In this document: piece by piece, positions 1-8,352 of the stretch
Layout of the letters: each line of letters begins with the position of its first letter
How positions within the stretch are numbered: the stretch's first letter is position 1
Assembly (NCBI GenBank): GCA_023386495.1
Contig: JAEWJS010000031.1
Coordinates: 1 to 34,428 of the forward strand
Reading direction: 5' to 3'
Length of the DNA: 34,428 nucleotides
DNA from: Bacillota bacterium
GTDB taxonomy: Bacteria; Bacillota; Bacilli; Paenibacillales; Paenibacillaceae
Position numbers and translations under genes: made by a program
Notes under the pieces: generated by a model
Told to the model about the DNA's origin: nothing
What the model saw: the letters and a program-made list of their open reading frames with translations, nothing else
Database searches by the model: none

Positions 1-86
1 TTCCCATCTCGAACACGACCGTTAAGCCCTCCAGCGCCGATGGTACTTGGACCGCAGGGTCCTGGGAGAGTAGGACGTTGCCAAGC
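1..86 (+). rRNA. rrf: 5S ribosomal RNA, 3' part (5' end outside window)
   Basis: The first 86 bases match the 3' three-quarters of a bacterial 5S rRNA: the conserved CCCATCTCGAACACG loop C region, then GATGGTACT, then GGGAGAGTAGGACGTTGCCAAGC as the end of helix I. The 5' start lies before base 1. A clean terminator follows immediately, so this is probably the last gene of an rRNA operon. An rRNA operon just upstream of guaB matches the origin-proximal order in Bacillus. Confidence 0.95.
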
Positions 87-90
87 ACAT

Positions 91-125
91 GAACCCGTTA
101 AGCCTCGCGCTTAACGGGTTCTTTG
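91..125 (+). terminator. Rho-independent terminator of the rRNA operon
   Basis: A perfect 12-bp inverted repeat (GAACCCGTTAAG at 91-102, CTTAACGGGTTC at 110-121) with a 7-base loop is followed by TTTG. It sits five bases after the 5S rRNA. Confidence 0.85.
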
Positions 126-169
126 TAGTGCGCTGCAGCTTTGGCAGACCTAAGCCTAGCTCGCATGCA

Positions 170-375
170 ATAGCGAAGCATGTTCGCTGTTAACGCACAT
201 CCCATTCGCTAATTCAAGGGTTTTCGCCCCATCTAGGCGACATAAACGCTCGAGTTCGCTAATTAGCGAACGCTCATTCGCAAAATAGCGAATCTGATAC
301 GCTATTGAGCTCGAACGCACGATAGGGGGCGCAATAGCGCAAGGAACCTACCTTAACAGCGCATTTGTTTCGCTA
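170..375. repeat. Intergenic island of TTCGC/GCGAA palindromes
   Basis: The gene-free stretch 126-556 holds many short inverted motifs built on TTCGC and GCGAA. The clearest are the perfect 16-bp palindrome TTCGCTAATTAGCGAA at 255-270 and ATTCGCAAAATAGCGAAT at 276-293, with single arms near 182, 204 and 369. No ORF with a ribosome binding site is seen here. The rest of the stretch up to 556 shows nothing recognisable apart from the ribosome binding site of the next gene. Confidence 0.6.
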
Positions 376-556
376 ATCGCCCAAAGACCCAGAGCTTGGC
401 GATTTACGGCTGGAAGAGGCGGAATGTTCGGATTTAGCGAGGAATTCCACCAACATACATCCGGCCTGAATCTGCCTAGAATGGCGATATCTCACTCACA
501 ACCGTTCCGCATGCTGGGCCCATACTATAGGGACAGTTCATGCGGGAGGTGTCGAT

Positions 557-1900
557 ATGAAGCATAACCATCACGTCGCATTGGCATGCTTATCGGTCTT
601 GCTTGCGATGACGCTGCTAAGCGGCTGCACGACAGGCGATCAACGGAATCAAGCTGAACAGCAGCCCCAACCGATTAAGCAGGAGTTTCAATTGCAATCG
701 CATGGAGGTTCCCCCAATTCAGATGCTCCGGGCAGGCCGATTCCGAATCCGCCGTCGAGCAGCGGCAGCGTCCCGAAGACTGATGCCCGCCCGCAGCAAT
801 TGGGCCGCATTCATCCAGAAGCGGGTATACGCTCCCAGAGCGAGGTACAGCAGCAGGATAAGGCCACTCGGGAGATGCAACGCACCGACATATCGCCTCC
901 GAAGGTTCCCGAAGAAGTAAGGGGCATCTATGTATCCGGTTGGGTCGCCGGAGGCACGAAGGCAATGAACAAGCTGACGCGCTTGGTCGAACAGACGGAT
1001 CTGAACGCGATGGTGATCGATGTGAAGAATGATTTTGGCCAATTGACGTATGATTCGATGTTGTCGGACGTATCGAAGCTGGGCGCAGATTCGAATCCAG
1101 CCATTAAGGATATGCCCGCACTCCTCGACCGGCTGAAGGCGCGCGGTATCTACACGATCGGCAGAGTGGTCGTCTTCAAGGATCCTCACTTGGCAAAGAA
1201 GAAGCCGGAGTGGGCGTTCCATACGAAGACAGGCGCTCTGTGGCGCGATCGAAAGGGCGTGCCATGGGTAGACCCTTATCATCCGGAAGTAAGGGCGTAT
1301 AATCTCGCGATTGCAGAAGAAGCGGCACGGATGGGCTTCCAAGAGATCCAATTCGATTATGTGCGGTTTCCGGATAACGGTGCCGAGATGGATAAGGTCG
1401 TGCGCTATCATGAGGCGGATGGCAAAGCGAAGGCTGACGTGATCGGCGGCTTCCTCAGAGACGCGAAGCCGAAGCTGAACCAGGCCGGCGCCGTAGTATC
1501 GGCAGACGTATTCGGCCTGGTCACATCTTCTCGGGATGATTTGGGAATCGGACAGACATGGAGGCAGGTCGCGCCTTCGGTCGATGTCGTGTCGCCCATG
1601 ACATACCCATCCCACTACTCGAGTGGTATGTACGGCATTCGCCATCCCGATTTGCAGCCTGGCAAGGTTATCAGCCGAGCGATGCAGGATGCGGTGAAGC
1701 GGAACCGGATTTTGGAGGACGAGGGATTGAAGCCAGGGATCGTGAGACCTTGGCTGCAGGCTTTTACGGCGACGTGGGTGCATCCCCATCAAGAATATCG
1801 CGCGGACGAGATTCGGCAGCAGGTGCTTGCGGCTAAGCAGGCGGGCGTCAAGCAATTCCTGCTCTGGAGCTCGAATTGCAAGTATCCCTACGTTTCTTGA
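557..1900 (+). CDS. Putative glycoside hydrolase lipoprotein (DUF4015 family)
   Basis: A 447-residue exported lipoprotein. A basic N-terminus and hydrophobic helix lead to the lipobox LLSGC, with the lipidated Cys at residue 24. Residues 25-120 are a Pro/Gln/Ser-rich linker. From about residue 123 (VRGIYVSGW) to the end is a TIM-barrel-like domain with the hallmarks of the DUF4015 putative glycosyl hydrolase family: NAMVIDVKNDFG, GRVVVFKDP, WVDPYHPEVRAYN and IQFDYVRFPDNG, whose Asp and Arg lie in the presumed active site, then DVVSPMTYPSHY. The product is expected on the outer face of the membrane; the substrate is unknown, with cell-wall glycan or exopolysaccharide as a guess. The start is supported by GGGAGG nine bases upstream. 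The guaB promoter overlaps its last codons. The family call is fairly firm, the enzymatic role is not. Confidence 0.8.
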   Translation: MKHNHHVALACLSVLLAMTLLSGCTTGDQRNQAEQQPQPIKQEFQLQSHGGSPNSDAPGRPIPNPPSSSGSVPKTDARPQQLGRIHPEAGIRSQSEVQQQDKATREMQRTDISPPKVPEEVRGIYVSGWVAGGTKAMNKLTRLVEQTDLNAMVIDVKNDFGQLTYDSMLSDVSKLGADSNPAIKDMPALLDRLKARGIYTIGRVVVFKDPHLAKKKPEWAFHTKTGALWRDRKGVPWVDPYHPEVRAYNLAIAEEAARMGFQEIQFDYVRFPDNGAEMDKVVRYHEADGKAKADVIGGFLRDAKPKLNQAGAVVSADVFGLVTSSRDDLGIGQTWRQVAPSVDVVSPMTYPSHYSSGMYGIRHPDLQPGKVISRAMQDAVKRNRILEDEGLKPGIVRPWLQAFTATWVHPHQEYRADEIRQQVLAAKQAGVKQFLLWSSNCKYPYVS

Positions 1901-1925
1901 CAGCCCTATACCCCTCTGATACTAT
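1897..1925 (+). promoter_or_regulatory. Sigma-A promoter for guaB
   Basis: A perfect -35 TTGACA at 1897-1902, a 17-bp spacer and a -10 TACTAT at 1920-1925. The -35 overlaps the stop codon of the upstream lipoprotein gene. The predicted transcript has a leader of about 120 nt before the GTG start of guaB. I could not match that leader to any known riboswitch. Confidence 0.8.
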
Positions 1926-2055
1926 TGCAATAATATACGTGCGGAATCGCGGTTTCGCGCTGTTGTTACGGTAGTGTCGGGCGCTATAGAGAGTATTCCT
2001 GAAGCGATTCGGACAGCCCGCCGAAGCTTCGATCATGATGAGGGAGGAACATGCT

Positions 2056-3513
2056 GTGTGGGAAACAAAGTTCGCTAAGGAAGGGCTCACGTTCGACGAC
2101 GTGCTGCTCGTCCCGCGAAAGTCGGAAGTGCTGCCAAGAGAGGTTGACGTATCGGTTCGATTAAGCCCGACGGTGAAGCTGAACATGCCGCTGATCAGCG
2201 CAGGAATGGACACGGTGACGGAATCCGCGCTGGCGATCGCGATTGCCCGCGAAGGCGGCGTAGGCATCATTCATAAGAATATGTCCGTTGCGCAGCAAGC
2301 GGAAGAAGTGGATCGCGTGAAGCGCTCGGAGAGCGGCGTCATTACGAATCCGTTCTCGCTTACGCCTGAGCACCATGTGTACGATGCCGAGGAGCTGATG
2401 GGCAAGTACCGGATCTCCGGCGTGCCGATCGTGGACGATAACCAGAAGCTTGTCGGGATTCTGACGAACCGCGACTTGCGCTTCGTGCATGACTACTCGA
2501 TCAAGATCAAGGATGTCATGACACATGAGGAGCTTGTCACTGCGGCGGTGGGCACTACGTTGCAGGAGGCAGAGGGCATTCTGCAGAAGCACAAGATCGA
2601 GAAGCTGCCGCTCGTGGACGAGACGAACACGCTTAAGGGTCTCATCACGATCAAGGATATCGAGAAAGCCATTCAATTCCCGCATGCGGCGAAGGATTCA
2701 CATGGCCGTCTGTTGTGCGGCGCTGCGGTGGGGATCTCCAAGGACACGTTCGAGCGTACGGAAGCGCTCGTGCAAGCCGGCATTGACGTGCTGGTCGTGG
2801 ACTCGGCACATGGCCATCACATCAACATTCTGAACACGGTTCGCAAGCTGCGGGATAAGTACCCGGACTTGACGATCATCGCAGGCAACGTGGCGACAGG
2901 CGAAGCGACGCGCGACTTGATCGAGGCGGGCGCATCGGTCGTTAAGGTCGGCATTGGGCCGGGTTCGATCTGTACGACTCGCGTTATCGCAGGGATCGGC
3001 GTACCGCAGATTACGGCGATCTACGACTGCGCGTCGGTTGCGCGGGAATATAATGTCCCGATTATCGCGGACGGCGGCATCAAGTATTCCGGCGACATTA
3101 CGAAGGCCATTGCTTCAGGTGCCAGCGCGATCATGATCGGCAGCCTTTTTGCCGGTACGGAAGAGAGCCCGGGCGAATCCGAGATCTACCAAGGCCGCCG
3201 CTTCAAGGTGTACCGCGGCATGGGCTCGCTTGGCGCGATGAAGGAAGGCAGCAAGGACCGGTATTTCCAAGAGAACGAGAACAAGCTCGTACCGGAAGGC
3301 ATCGAAGGGCGCGTAGCCTATAAGGGACCGCTGGCGGATACGGTGCATCAGCTGATCGGCGGACTGCGTTCCGGCATGGGCTATTGCGGCACGAAGAGCA
3401 TCGAAGAGCTCAAGAACGATACCCAATTCGTTCGCATCACGGGTGCCGGCCTTCGCGAGAGCCATCCGCATGACGTTCAGATTACCAAGGAAGCACCGAA
3501 CTACTCCATGTAG
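2056..3513 (+). CDS. guaB: Inosine-5'-monophosphate dehydrogenase
   Basis: Oxidises IMP to XMP with NAD+, the committed step of GTP synthesis, in the cytoplasm. The product is 485 residues, normal for bacterial IMPDH. The N-terminal LTFDDVLL is diagnostic. A CBS-domain pair (about residues 90-205, including VGILTNRDLRF and KGLITIKDIEKA) interrupts the TIM barrel. The catalytic loop GIGPGSICTTR places the active-site Cys at residue 306, and the flap carries YRGMGSLGAM. A longer reading frame opens at 2035, but AGGGAGG at 2041-2047 points to the GTG at 2056, giving MWETKF, the usual family N-terminus. It is transcribed from its own promoter at 1897-1925. Confidence 0.97.
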   Translation: MWETKFAKEGLTFDDVLLVPRKSEVLPREVDVSVRLSPTVKLNMPLISAGMDTVTESALAIAIAREGGVGIIHKNMSVAQQAEEVDRVKRSESGVITNPFSLTPEHHVYDAEELMGKYRISGVPIVDDNQKLVGILTNRDLRFVHDYSIKIKDVMTHEELVTAAVGTTLQEAEGILQKHKIEKLPLVDETNTLKGLITIKDIEKAIQFPHAAKDSHGRLLCGAAVGISKDTFERTEALVQAGIDVLVVDSAHGHHINILNTVRKLRDKYPDLTIIAGNVATGEATRDLIEAGASVVKVGIGPGSICTTRVIAGIGVPQITAIYDCASVAREYNVPIIADGGIKYSGDITKAIASGASAIMIGSLFAGTEESPGESEIYQGRRFKVYRGMGSLGAMKEGSKDRYFQENENKLVPEGIEGRVAYKGPLADTVHQLIGGLRSGMGYCGTKSIEELKNDTQFVRITGAGLRESHPHDVQITKEAPNYSM

Positions 3514-3533
3514 CGTTCGATGAAGCAGCACAG

Positions 3534-3578
3534 CAGGCAGGTACAGCGGCAAATGCCGCCGTATTCCTGCCTGTTTCG
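3534..3578 (+). terminator. Probable terminator of guaB
   Basis: Outer arms CAGGCAGG (3534-3541) and CCTGCCTG (3566-3573) enclose an inner GCGGC-AAAT-GCCGC hairpin. TTTCGGTT follows; the T-tract is weak. Confidence 0.55.
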
Positions 3579-3758
3579 GTTATGGGGGAGAAGATTTCTA
3601 AAGACAAAATGTCAGTACCGAGAAGGTTGGACGATGGTAGCAATTGAGGAGCGCAGTGTAGTCTAAGCTACATGAGCACCGGAAATTGCGCCAGCGTTCA
3701 AGATTCGATGTGGATCGACAACGGAGCGATACTTCGTAATCACATTTGGTCCAGTGTG

Positions 3759-3767
3759 TGATACAAT
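3759..3767 (+). promoter_or_regulatory. Extended -10 promoter for dacA
   Basis: TGATACAAT fits the extended -10 form TGN-TAnAAT, about 40 bases upstream of the dacA start. No convincing -35 is seen. Confidence 0.45.
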
Positions 3768-3807
3768 TAAGGACGGACAAACTAAGGGATGAAGGGAGCA
3801 CATAACG

Positions 3808-5109
3808 TTGAATGTACATCGTAAGCCGGCTGTTTGGACAAGAACGCTAGCTGGATTCTTAGCGATATGGTTCGTGATGTCGATGTTCGGGACTCTAGCA
3901 GCTAATGCTGCGGAGGAGGGCCAGACTGCGTCGCCAGGGGGTTCTTTCACATTAGGCGGGGCAGTGGCAGCAGCGATCTTGATCGATGCAGCGACCGGAC
4001 AAGTCTTGTACGAACAGAATGCGGATGCTCCGCGTCCTCCGGCGAGCATGACGAAGCTAATGACGGAATATATCGTATTGGAACGGATCACGAAGGGTCA
4101 ATTGAACTGGACGGACGTTGTGGCAACGAGCAAGGAAGCGGCCTCGACGCCGCCGGACGGCTCGCAGATCTATCTGGCCGAGGGCGACGAGCACACGGTT
4201 AAGGACTTATACATCGCAATGGCAGTAGGCTCCGCTAATGACGCAACGATCGCGTTGGCATCCCATATCGGGGGATCGGAAGCCGGCTTCGTATCCATTA
4301 TGAATGAAACCGCGCAATCGCTCGGACTGGAGACGGCACGCTTCACAGGCGCCACGGGTCTGCAGGACGATACGGTGATTTCGGCGCGGGATCTCGCGAA
4401 ATTCTCCGCTATTATTCTTCGTGACCATCCCGAGTTCCTGGAGTATTCCGCCATGCAGAACTACAAGTTCCGCGAGCGCGACAAGAATCCGATGGTGAAC
4501 TGGAACTGGATGCTCGGCTCGAATAAGAGCGTCACGAACTTCAAGCAGTACGCGTATGAGGGTGTAGACGGCATGAAGACCGGCTATATCAGCGCTGCAG
4601 GCTATTGCTTCACAGGGACCGCCAAGCGCGGCGATATGCGTCTCATCAGCGTCGTAATGGGCACCGAGTCGCAGGGCGCGCGGTTCCTCGAGACGGCCAA
4701 GCTGTTCGACTACGGCTTCAACAACTTCGAGACGAAGACGATTGTCGCGCCGAAGTCTGTAGTAGAATCCGTACCGACGGTTAAACTTAAAAAAGGCGTG
4801 GAGACCGAAGTGCCGGTCGTGACGGATCAAGATGTCACGTTCCTCGTGAAGAAAGGCGTCGAGCCGAAGATCGAAGTGGTCGAGACGGTGATTACGCCGG
4901 AAAAAGAATTGATCGCTCCGATCGAGAAGGCGCAGAAGGTCGGTACGGTGACTTATGCGTATACGGACGAGAACGGCAAGGAACTGACGAAGACGGTCAA
5001 TCTGATCACCAGCGAAGAGGTCAAGAAGGCAGGTTGGTTCAAGCTGATGCTGCGTTCGATCGGCAGCTTCTTCAAAGGCTTGTTCAATGGAATCGTTGAC
5101 CTGTTCTAA
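3808..5109 (+). CDS. dacA: D-alanyl-D-alanine carboxypeptidase (PBP5-type)
   Basis: A penicillin-binding protein that removes the terminal D-Ala from peptidoglycan pentapeptides outside the membrane, limiting cross-linking. The 433 residues start with a signal peptide ending near ANAAEEG (about 31-37). The three active-site motifs of the family are intact: S80-M-T-K83, S142-A-N144 and K257-T-G259. A beta-rich C-terminal domain (about 300-400) precedes a final amphipathic segment around WFKLMLRSIGSFFKGLF, the usual membrane anchor of this family. The start is TTG with AGGGAG nine bases upstream. Its place between guaB and pdxS is conserved in Bacillus. Confidence 0.95.
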   Translation: MNVHRKPAVWTRTLAGFLAIWFVMSMFGTLAANAAEEGQTASPGGSFTLGGAVAAAILIDAATGQVLYEQNADAPRPPASMTKLMTEYIVLERITKGQLNWTDVVATSKEAASTPPDGSQIYLAEGDEHTVKDLYIAMAVGSANDATIALASHIGGSEAGFVSIMNETAQSLGLETARFTGATGLQDDTVISARDLAKFSAIILRDHPEFLEYSAMQNYKFRERDKNPMVNWNWMLGSNKSVTNFKQYAYEGVDGMKTGYISAAGYCFTGTAKRGDMRLISVVMGTESQGARFLETAKLFDYGFNNFETKTIVAPKSVVESVPTVKLKKGVETEVPVVTDQDVTFLVKKGVEPKIEVVETVITPEKELIAPIEKAQKVGTVTYAYTDENGKELTKTVNLITSEEVKKAGWFKLMLRSIGSFFKGLFNGIVDLF

Positions 5110-5135
5110 GTCGAAAAATGCATAATGCGAACATT

Positions 5136-5165
5136 GCTTCCGGCTTGTCGCCGGAAGCTGTTTCA
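5136..5165 (+). terminator. Probable terminator of dacA
   Basis: Arms GCTTCCGG (5136-5143) and CCGGAAGC (5151-5158) are followed by TGTTT. The T-tract is short, so some read-through into pdxS is possible. Confidence 0.5.
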
Positions 5166-5173
5166 TGTAAAAT
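5145..5173 (+). promoter_or_regulatory. Possible promoter for the pdxS-pdxT-serS operon
   Basis: TTGTCG at 5145-5150, a 17-bp spacer and TAAAAT at 5168-5173. The -35 falls in the loop of the preceding terminator hairpin. Confidence 0.4.
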
Positions 5174-5225
5174 ATGAATTTAGTACAAATCGGATTATTC
5201 AGGAACATTAGGAGGCGTATGGTTA

Positions 5226-6107
5226 ATGGAGACAGGAACATCGCGCGTTAAACGCGGCATGGCAGAGATGCAAAAGGGCGGCGTCATTATGGACGTCATG
5301 AATGCTGAACAAGCGAAGATTGCGGAGGCCGCAGGCGCGGTAGCCGTCATGGCGCTCGAGCGGGTTCCATCCGACATTCGTGCGGCGGGCGGCGTGGCTC
5401 GCATGGCTGACCCGACGGTACTGGAAGAAGTCATGAAGGTTGTGTCGATTCCGGTCATGGCGAAGGCGCGTATCGGACATTATGTCGAAGCGAAGGTGCT
5501 GGAAGCGCTCGGTGCGGACTATATCGACGAGAGCGAAGTGCTGACGCCGGCTGACGACGTATTCCATATCGACAAGCATAAGTTCACGGTGCCGTTCGTA
5601 TGCGGCGCGAAGGACCTGGGTGAAGCGCTTCGCCGCATCCAAGAAGGTGCGTCGATGATGCGTACGAAGGGCGAGCCGGGGACGGGCAATATCGTGGAGG
5701 CTGTACGTCACATGCGCCTCATCACGGGCCAGATCCGCAAGGTGCAGGGCATGTCGCCGGACGAGCTGTTCAACGAAGCGAAGGTGCTGGGCGTACCGTA
5801 CGATCTGCTTCTCGATGTTCATAAGAACGGCAAGCTGCCGGTCGTTAACTTCGCTGCAGGCGGCGTAGCGACCCCGTCGGATGCTGCCCTCATGATGCAT
5901 CTCGGCGCTGATGGCGTATTCGTCGGCTCCGGTATTTTCAAGTCGGATAGCCCTGAGAAATTCGGCCGTGCGATCGTTGAAGCTACGACACACTACGAAG
6001 ACTATGCGTTGATCGCCGAAGTATCGAAGAATCTGGGTACGCCGATGAAGGGCATCGAGATCTCGAAGCTGGTCGGCTCCGAACGGATGCAGGACCGCAG
6101 CTTCTAA
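5226..6107 (+). CDS. pdxS: Pyridoxal 5'-phosphate synthase lyase subunit PdxS
   Basis: The synthase half of the R5P-dependent PLP synthase. It condenses ribose 5-phosphate, glyceraldehyde 3-phosphate and ammonia from PdxT into PLP, as a dodecamer of TIM barrels in the cytoplasm. The 293 residues are typical. The N-terminal VKRGMAEMQKGGVIMDV is the family signature. K80 in VMAKARIGH and K148 in RTKGEPGTG are the two catalytic lysines that carry the covalent intermediates. AGGAGG at 5210-5215 sets the start ten bases later. The glutaminase gene pdxT follows 37 bases downstream. Confidence 0.97.
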   Translation: METGTSRVKRGMAEMQKGGVIMDVMNAEQAKIAEAAGAVAVMALERVPSDIRAAGGVARMADPTVLEEVMKVVSIPVMAKARIGHYVEAKVLEALGADYIDESEVLTPADDVFHIDKHKFTVPFVCGAKDLGEALRRIQEGASMMRTKGEPGTGNIVEAVRHMRLITGQIRKVQGMSPDELFNEAKVLGVPYDLLLDVHKNGKLPVVNFAAGGVATPSDAALMMHLGADGVFVGSGIFKSDSPEKFGRAIVEATTHYEDYALIAEVSKNLGTPMKGIEISKLVGSERMQDRSF

Positions 6108-6144
6108 TTCGGAATCGGCTATTGCGGAGGAAGGCGTGGGTAAC

Positions 6145-6738
6145 ATGAAGATAGGCGTACTGGCGCTGCAAGGCGCTGTTGCAGAGCATATAAGGAGTCT
6201 CGAGAAGGCTGGGGCCGAGGCGTTCGCCGTTAAGCGCGTAGAGCAGCTGAGCGACCTGGACGGGCTGGTTATCCCTGGCGGGGAGAGCACGACGATCGGC
6301 AAGCTGATGCGTAAATACGGCTTCATGGATGCCATTCGCGCTTTTGCCGCTTCGGGCAAGGCGATCTTCGGAACCTGCGCGGGTCTGATCGTACTCGCCC
6401 AGCGAATCGAAGGACAAGAGGAAGCGCATCTCGAGCTGATGGACATGACCGTTGCGCGCAACGCGTTCGGACGTCAGCGGGAGAGCTTCGAGACGGATCT
6501 CGAGGTGAAGGGGATGGATGCGCCGCTGCGTGCGGTCTTCATTCGCGCACCGCTCATTAAGGAAGTCGGGGCTGGCGTAGACGTGCTGTCCACTTACAAT
6601 GGCGAGATCGTTACGGCTCGCCAAGGTAATCTGCTCGCTTGTTCCTACCACCCGGAGCTGACGGACGATTACGGCTTGCACGCATATTTCCTGTCCATGG
6701 CGAAGGAAAGAGGGGTACCCGATCATGTTGGACGTTAA
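6145..6738 (+). CDS. pdxT: Pyridoxal 5'-phosphate synthase glutaminase subunit PdxT
   Basis: Hydrolyses glutamine and channels ammonia to PdxS. It is a class-I glutamine amidotransferase of 197 residues. The oxyanion motif PGGEST, the nucleophile Cys78 in GTCAGL and the C-terminal SYHPEL, giving the His and Glu of the triad, are all present. The ATG at 6145 gives MKIGVLALQGAV, matching the family N-terminus. A GTG at 6136, five bases after GGAGG, is an alternative start that adds three residues. The gene overlaps serS by 14 bases, so the two are probably translationally coupled. Confidence 0.95.
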   Translation: MKIGVLALQGAVAEHIRSLEKAGAEAFAVKRVEQLSDLDGLVIPGGESTTIGKLMRKYGFMDAIRAFAASGKAIFGTCAGLIVLAQRIEGQEEAHLELMDMTVARNAFGRQRESFETDLEVKGMDAPLRAVFIRAPLIKEVGAGVDVLSTYNGEIVTARQGNLLACSYHPELTDDYGLHAYFLSMAKERGVPDHVGR

Positions 6739-8011
6739 GCTGCTGCGCAGCGACTATGATAAAGTGAAGCAAGCGTTGATTAATCGGGGCAAGTCGGTCG
6801 AGCTGATCGCGGAATTCCCGACGCTCGATGTGAAGCGCCGCGAGGTGCAGCAGGAGACGGAGCAGCTGAAGAACCGCCGCAACGTCGTCTCGCAGGAGGT
6901 TGCGCAGCTGAAGCGGACGGGCGGCGACGCCGAGGCGCTGATCGTGGAGATGCGCGAGGTCGGCGATCGGATCAAGGAGCTCGACGACGTGCTGCGTGAT
7001 CTTGATGCACAGGTCGACGAGATTATGCTGTCGCTCCCGAACATCCCGCATGAGAGCGTGCCGATCGGCGCTTCAGAGGATGATAATGTCGAGATTCGCC
7101 GCGTAGGTGAGCCAACGGCATTCGATTATGAGCCGAAGCCGCATTGGGATCTGGCTGCAGAGCTGGGTATCCTCGACTTCGAAGCGGCTGCGAAGGTAAC
7201 CGGTTCGCGCTTCGTCTTCTATCGCGGTCTCGGTGCCCGTCTGGAACGTGCGTTGATCAGCTTCATGATGGATCTGCACAGCGACCAGCACGGCTACGAA
7301 GAGCTGCTGCCGCCGATGATCGTCAACCGCGACAGTCTCGTCGGCACGGGCCAGCTGCCGAAGTTCTCGGAGGATCTCTTCAAGCTGGAGGGGACGGAGT
7401 ACTTCCTGATTCCGACGGCGGAAGTGCCGGTCACGAACTTGCACCGCGACGAGATTCTGGATAACGAGTTCCTGCCGAAGTATTATACGGCCTACTCCGC
7501 GTGCTTCCGTTCGGAGGCAGGCGCGGCGGGACGCGACACGCGCGGACTGATCCGCCAGCATCAATTCAACAAGATCGAGTTGGTGAAGTACGTGAAGCCG
7601 GAAGATTCCTACGCAGAGCTCGAATCGTTGACGGCGAACGCCGAAAAGGTGCTGCAGCTGCTCGGATTGCCTTACCGTGTCATGACGCTCTGCACGGGCG
7701 ATATGGGCGCGAACGCGGCGAAAACGTACGATCTGGAAGTATGGCTGCCTAGCGGCGGCACGTACCGCGAGATCTCGTCCTGCTCGAACTTCGAGGACTT
7801 CCAAGCGCGGCGCGCGAACATTCGTTTCCGCCGCGAGCCGAAGAGCAAGCCCGAGTTCGTGCATACGCTGAACGGCTCCGGCCTGGCAGTCGGCCGCACG
7901 GTTGCCGCGATCATGGAGAACTACCAGCAGGCTGACGGTTCGATCGCGATTCCAGAGGTGCTGCGCCCTTATATGGGCGGCCTGGAAGCGATTCGGAAGC
8001 CGCAGCAGTAA
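6725..8011 (+). CDS. serS: Serine--tRNA ligase
   Basis: Charges tRNA-Ser with serine in the cytoplasm. The 428 residues have the class-II layout: an N-terminal tRNA-binding coiled coil (about residues 1-100) and then the catalytic domain. Motif 2 lies in the stretch with CFRSEAG, the flexible loop RDTRGLIRQHQF and NKIELV. Motif 3 is GLAVGRTVAAIMENY near residue 390. GAAAGAGGGG inside the end of pdxT provides the ribosome binding site. No T-box leader is possible in front of it, because it begins inside pdxT. A tRNA-Ser gene follows 87 bases after its stop. Confidence 0.97.
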   Translation: MLDVKLLRSDYDKVKQALINRGKSVELIAEFPTLDVKRREVQQETEQLKNRRNVVSQEVAQLKRTGGDAEALIVEMREVGDRIKELDDVLRDLDAQVDEIMLSLPNIPHESVPIGASEDDNVEIRRVGEPTAFDYEPKPHWDLAAELGILDFEAAAKVTGSRFVFYRGLGARLERALISFMMDLHSDQHGYEELLPPMIVNRDSLVGTGQLPKFSEDLFKLEGTEYFLIPTAEVPVTNLHRDEILDNEFLPKYYTAYSACFRSEAGAAGRDTRGLIRQHQFNKIELVKYVKPEDSYAELESLTANAEKVLQLLGLPYRVMTLCTGDMGANAAKTYDLEVWLPSGGTYREISSCSNFEDFQARRANIRFRREPKSKPEFVHTLNGSGLAVGRTVAAIMENYQQADGSIAIPEVLRPYMGGLEAIRKPQQ

Positions 8012-8036
8012 GCATAGATTGGCAGCACATTCATCG

Positions 8037-8072
8037 TACCGCAGGGTAGCGTGAAGCGCGCCCCCTGTGGTA
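8037..8072 (+). terminator. Hairpin after serS, weak terminator
   Basis: Arms TACCGCAGGG (8037-8046) and CCCTGTGGTA (8063-8072) pair with one G-T wobble. No T-tract follows. The 3' arm overlaps the -10 of the tRNA-Ser promoter, so the hairpin may have another role. Confidence 0.35.
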
Positions 8073-8076
8073 CAAT
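8068..8076 (+). promoter_or_regulatory. Extended -10 promoter for tRNA-Ser
   Basis: TGGTACAAT is an extended -10 element 22 bases upstream of the mature tRNA 5' end. The same TGN-TAtAAT form precedes the tRNA-Arg gene at 17040. Confidence 0.5.
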
Positions 8077-8098
8077 GATTGCTGTAACCTTACGACTT

Positions 8099-8187
8099 GG
8101 AGAGATACCGAAGCGGTCATAACGGGGCGGTCTTGAAAACCGTTAGAGTGCAAGCTCACGTGGGTTCGAATCCCACTCTCTCCGCCA
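8099..8187 (+). tRNA. tRNA-Ser (anticodon UGA)
   Basis: An 89-nt tRNA with acceptor arms GGAGAGA (8099-8105) and TCTCTCC (8177-8183), discriminator G8184 and an encoded CCA. The long variable arm (GTTAGAGTGCAAGCTCACG) is typical of serine tRNAs. The anticodon loop CTTGAAA has TGA at 8134-8136 and decodes UCA and other UCN codons. GGTTCGAATCC is the T-arm. A tRNA-Ser directly after serS is conserved in Bacillus. Confidence 0.97.
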
Positions 8188-8306
8188 TACGAGCATATAC
8201 AACCGATCCCTGAAAAGGGGATCGGTTTTTTGCGAGTATGGCGGGTGGGATTCGAACGGGCCGTTAAGCGAACATGCCATAGGGCATGTTCGTAGGCCCC
8301 GGCGTG
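8167..8306 (+). repeat. Direct repeat, copy 1: tRNA-Ser 3' end, terminator and inverted tRNA end
   Basis: This 140-bp unit begins inside the T-arm of tRNA-Ser. It runs through CCA and the terminator, then an inverted partial copy of the tRNA 3' end (8236-8257), and ends with a hairpin of arms CGAACATGCC and GGCATGTTCG. It recurs almost identically 186 bp downstream. The inverted part lacks about five bases of the acceptor stem. Confidence 0.85.
8201..8231 (+). terminator. Terminator of tRNA-Ser (copy 1)
   Basis: AACCGATCCC at 8201-8210 pairs with GGGATCGGTT, and T6 follows. This is a strong intrinsic terminator. A second copy lies at 8387-8416. Confidence 0.9.
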
Positions 8307-8352
8307 ATAGTCGCCCAGTCATGGCTGTAATACAGCCACGGCCGCGACGGAG

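Noticed and set aside
719..1855. Long minus-strand ORF opposite the DUF4015 gene, and similar long shadows opposite dacA, pdxS, serS and the ABC genes
   Set aside because: They lack ribosome binding sites and family motifs; the opposite strand encodes well-recognised proteins.
1926..2055. Purine riboswitch in the guaB leader
   Set aside because: The leader is about 120 nt with short GC stems, but the conserved loop sequences of the purine aptamer are not present.
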